Assembly (NCBI GenBank): GCA_034411955.1
Contig: DAOUMF010000160.1
Location: 1 to 6,409, forward strand
Direction of reading: 5' to 3'
DNA from: DAOUMF01 sp034411955
GTDB lineage: Bacteria > Chloroflexota > Dehalococcoidia > SM23-28-2 > RBG-16-64-32
DNA: 6,409 nt
The notes under the pieces are model-generated. The model was given only the letters and a program-made list of their open reading frames with translations, ran no database searches and was not told the origin of the DNA. The translations under genes were made by a program, and so were the position numbers. This document shows, in pieces, positions 5,116 to 6,409 of the stretch (position 1 is its first letter; the number at the start of each line of letters is the position of its first letter).

Positions 5116-6409
5116 GTGGCTAGGCGCCCTGACCCCGCCGAGCTCGCCATCTTCAACGCCCTGTTCGCCTCCGTGGCCGAGGAGATGGGGGTGACCCTCG
5201 GCCGCACGGCCCACTCCGCCAACATCAAGGAGCGCCGCGACTACTCCTGCGCCGTGTTCGACGCGAAGGGTCGGCTCGTCGCCCAGGCCGCCCACATCCC
5301 CGTCCACCTGGGCGCGATGCCCACGGCGGTAGCGGCGGCGATGCCCCTGGCGCCCTTCGCCCCCGGCGACCTCGTCATCCTCAACGACCCCTACCTCGGT
5401 GGCACCCACCTGCCCGACATCACCATGGTCTCGCCCGTCTTCTCGGGCCGCGCGTTGGCCGGCTTCGTTGCCAGTCGCGCCCACCACGCCGACGTGGGCG
5501 GCATGTCGCCGGGATCGATGCCCCTGGCCGAGGAGCTGCTCCAGGAAGGGGTGGTCATCCCGCCCATTAAGCTGTACGAGCGGGGCCACCTCAACCACGC
5601 CGTTCAGGACCTGCTGCTGCGCAACATGCGCAACCCGGAAGAGCGCAAGGGGGACCTTGACGCCCAGGCCGCCGCCCAGCGGGTGGGGGAAGCCCGCTTT
5701 CGCGAGATCGCGGAGCGCTACGGCCTGTCCCAGGCGCGGCGCCAGATGCGCGCCGTCATGGACTACGCCGACCGCATGGCCCGCGCGCCCATCGCGGAGA
5801 TAGCGGACGGCGTGTACGACTTCGAGGACTTCCTGGACGACGACGGCCTCAGCGACGAGCGGGTCGCCATCCGGCTGCGACTCACCGTTGACGGCGACAC
5901 GATGCACTGCGACTTCACCGGCTCCTCGCCGGAGCGACCGTCGTCCGTCAACGCGGTGGCGGCCGTGACCCGCTCCGCCGTGTACTACGTCCTGCGCTGC
6001 CTCCTCGACGAGTCAGTGCCCGCGAACGACGGCTGCTTCCGGCCGCTGACCTTCACCCTCCCGGAGCGGTCGGTCGTCAACGCCGGCCCGCCGCGGGCCG
6101 TAGCCGCCGGCAACGTGGAGACCTCGCAGCGGATCGTGGACGTCGTCCTGGGCGCCCTGGCTCAGGCGCTGCCCGATCGCATCCCCGCAGCCAGCGCCGG
6201 CACCATGAACAACGTCTCCATCGGCTCCACTCATGTCATTCTGATCCGCCGACAGGCGGAGAAGAATCCCTCCTTCGCCTACTACGAGACGGTGGGCGGT
6301 GGCGCCGGCGCCGGCCCCGATTGCGACGGCCTCTCCGCCGTCCACACCCACATGACCAACACCATGAACACCCCCGTCGAAGCGCTGGAGATGGCCTACC
6401 GGATCCGCC
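5116..6409 (+). CDS. hyuB: Hydantoinase/oxoprolinase B subunit (3' end beyond window)
   Basis: HyuB is the partner subunit that acts on the carbonyl phosphate made by HyuA and carries a metal site. The 431 residues visible are open to the window end; the family is usually about 510-590 residues, so roughly the last quarter is missing. Recognisable stretches are SANIKERRDYSCAVFD at 34-49, the HLGAM segment at 64-68, LNDPYLGGTHLPD at 89-101, the metal-type motif HHADVGGMSPGSM at 123-135, DFTGSSPERPSSVNA at 266-280, GNVETSQRIVD at 332-342, GGGAGAGPDCDG at 394-405, and the THMTNTMNTPVEALE segment at 411-425. GTG 5116 is chosen from the GGAG before it and because homologues begin shortly before the DP..L..F segment. 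It overlaps the distal hyuA stop by eight bases (GTGGCTAG), which implies translational coupling. If hyuA translation ends at 4949, hyuB must initiate 166 bases further on without coupling. No frameshift is seen. Substrate is not assignable. Confidence 0.92.
   Translation, partial: MARRPDPAELAIFNALFASVAEEMGVTLGRTAHSANIKERRDYSCAVFDAKGRLVAQAAHIPVHLGAMPTAVAAAMPLAPFAPGDLVILNDPYLGGTHLPDITMVSPVFSGRALAGFVASRAHHADVGGMSPGSMPLAEELLQEGVVIPPIKLYERGHLNHAVQDLLLRNMRNPEERKGDLDAQAAAQRVGEARFREIAERYGLSQARRQMRAVMDYADRMARAPIAEIADGVYDFEDFLDDDGLSDERVAIRLRLTVDGDTMHCDFTGSSPERPSSVNAVAAVTRSAVYYVLRCLLDESVPANDGCFRPLTFTLPERSVVNAGPPRAVAAGNVETSQRIVDVVLGALAQALPDRIPAASAGTMNNVSIGSTHVILIRRQAEKNPSFAYYETVGGGAGAGPDCDGLSAVHTHMTNTMNTPVEALEMAYRIR

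Larger units (their letters stand above)
4950..5123 (+). pseudogene. hyuA: C-terminal remnant of hyuA after the in-frame TGA
   Basis: Reading on in the hyuA frame past the TGA gives 57 codons to a TAG at 5121-5123. They encode the family's C-terminal end: FDGPTRAAVYDRSRLSPG, then RIEGPAIVVQMDATTAVPP, then a short VDPFGNLIL ending. With this piece HyuA would be 682 residues, the normal length. The family usually has an aromatic residue where the stop stands (REV-Tyr/Trp-FDG), so a TGG to TGA change is the simplest explanation. No good ribosome binding site precedes an in-frame start here (GTG at 4974 is the only early one), so separate translation is unlikely. The fragment could be expressed by stop-codon readthrough, be a real lesion, or reflect a sequencing error. 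Confidence 0.8.

Noticed and set aside
4946..5194. 82-codon frame starting at the GTG overlapping the TGA, as a frameshift continuation of hyuA
   Set aside because: Its protein is Arg/Pro-rich and unlike HyuA; the true continuation is in the original frame, so no frameshift is needed.
4531..5907. 458-codon open frame on the minus strand across hyuA and hyuB
   Set aside because: It spans two genes of known family on the other strand, has low-complexity Arg/Gly/Ala composition, and is what GC-rich DNA gives antisense to real codons.
1..6409. CRISPR array, tRNA, rRNA, transposon or attachment site
   Set aside because: No regularly spaced repeats, cloverleaf, conserved rRNA segment, transposase or integrase sequence was seen on either strand.

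Overview
This is a GC-rich bacterial window (well over 60% G+C by eye, third codon positions almost all G or C) with compact, partly overlapping genes, GTG/TTG starts alongside ATG, and palindromic intergenic repeats. Nothing fixes the taxon. The gene types and the repeat style (a CCCTGAGC...TCGAAGGG element and CCCGCC/GGCGGG palindromes) would suit Chloroflexota of the Dehalococcoidia/SAR202 kind, but that is a weak inference. The genes look chromosomal and metabolic: no mobile-element gene, phage gene, CRISPR array, tRNA or rRNA was seen.

Layout. Positions 1-53 are non-coding and may begin inside a palindromic repeat. Positions 54-914 (+) encode LarE, the sulfur transferase of nickel-pincer nucleotide (NPN) cofactor synthesis. 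Eight bases later a 230-residue tryptophan-rich protein of unknown function follows (923-1615, +). I think it may have a uracil-DNA-glycosylase-like fold. A small double zinc-ribbon protein (1678-2136, +) then converges on a PHP-domain metal-dependent phosphoesterase (2198-2893, -), with a perfect 9-bp hairpin between the two stops.

The PHP gene diverges from a hydantoinase/oxoprolinase operon. The 181-base divergent region holds a good sigma-70-type promoter with a perfect TATAAT, followed by a palindromic repeat that runs up to the start codon of hyuA. HyuA (from 3075) is intact in every recognisable motif but is interrupted by an in-frame TGA at 4947-4949. The missing C-terminal 57 codons continue in the same frame to a TAG at 5121-5123. 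HyuB starts at a GTG at 5116, overlaps that TAG, and runs off the window end at 6409. HyuA and HyuB would together form an ATP-dependent amide-ring hydrolase (5-oxoproline or hydantoin type) or a related ketone-carboxylase-type enzyme; the substrate cannot be read from sequence.

The points most worth a second look are the lone in-frame TGA inside an otherwise well-preserved hyuA, the unknown gene beside larE, and the repeat that appears to supply hyuA's ribosome binding site.
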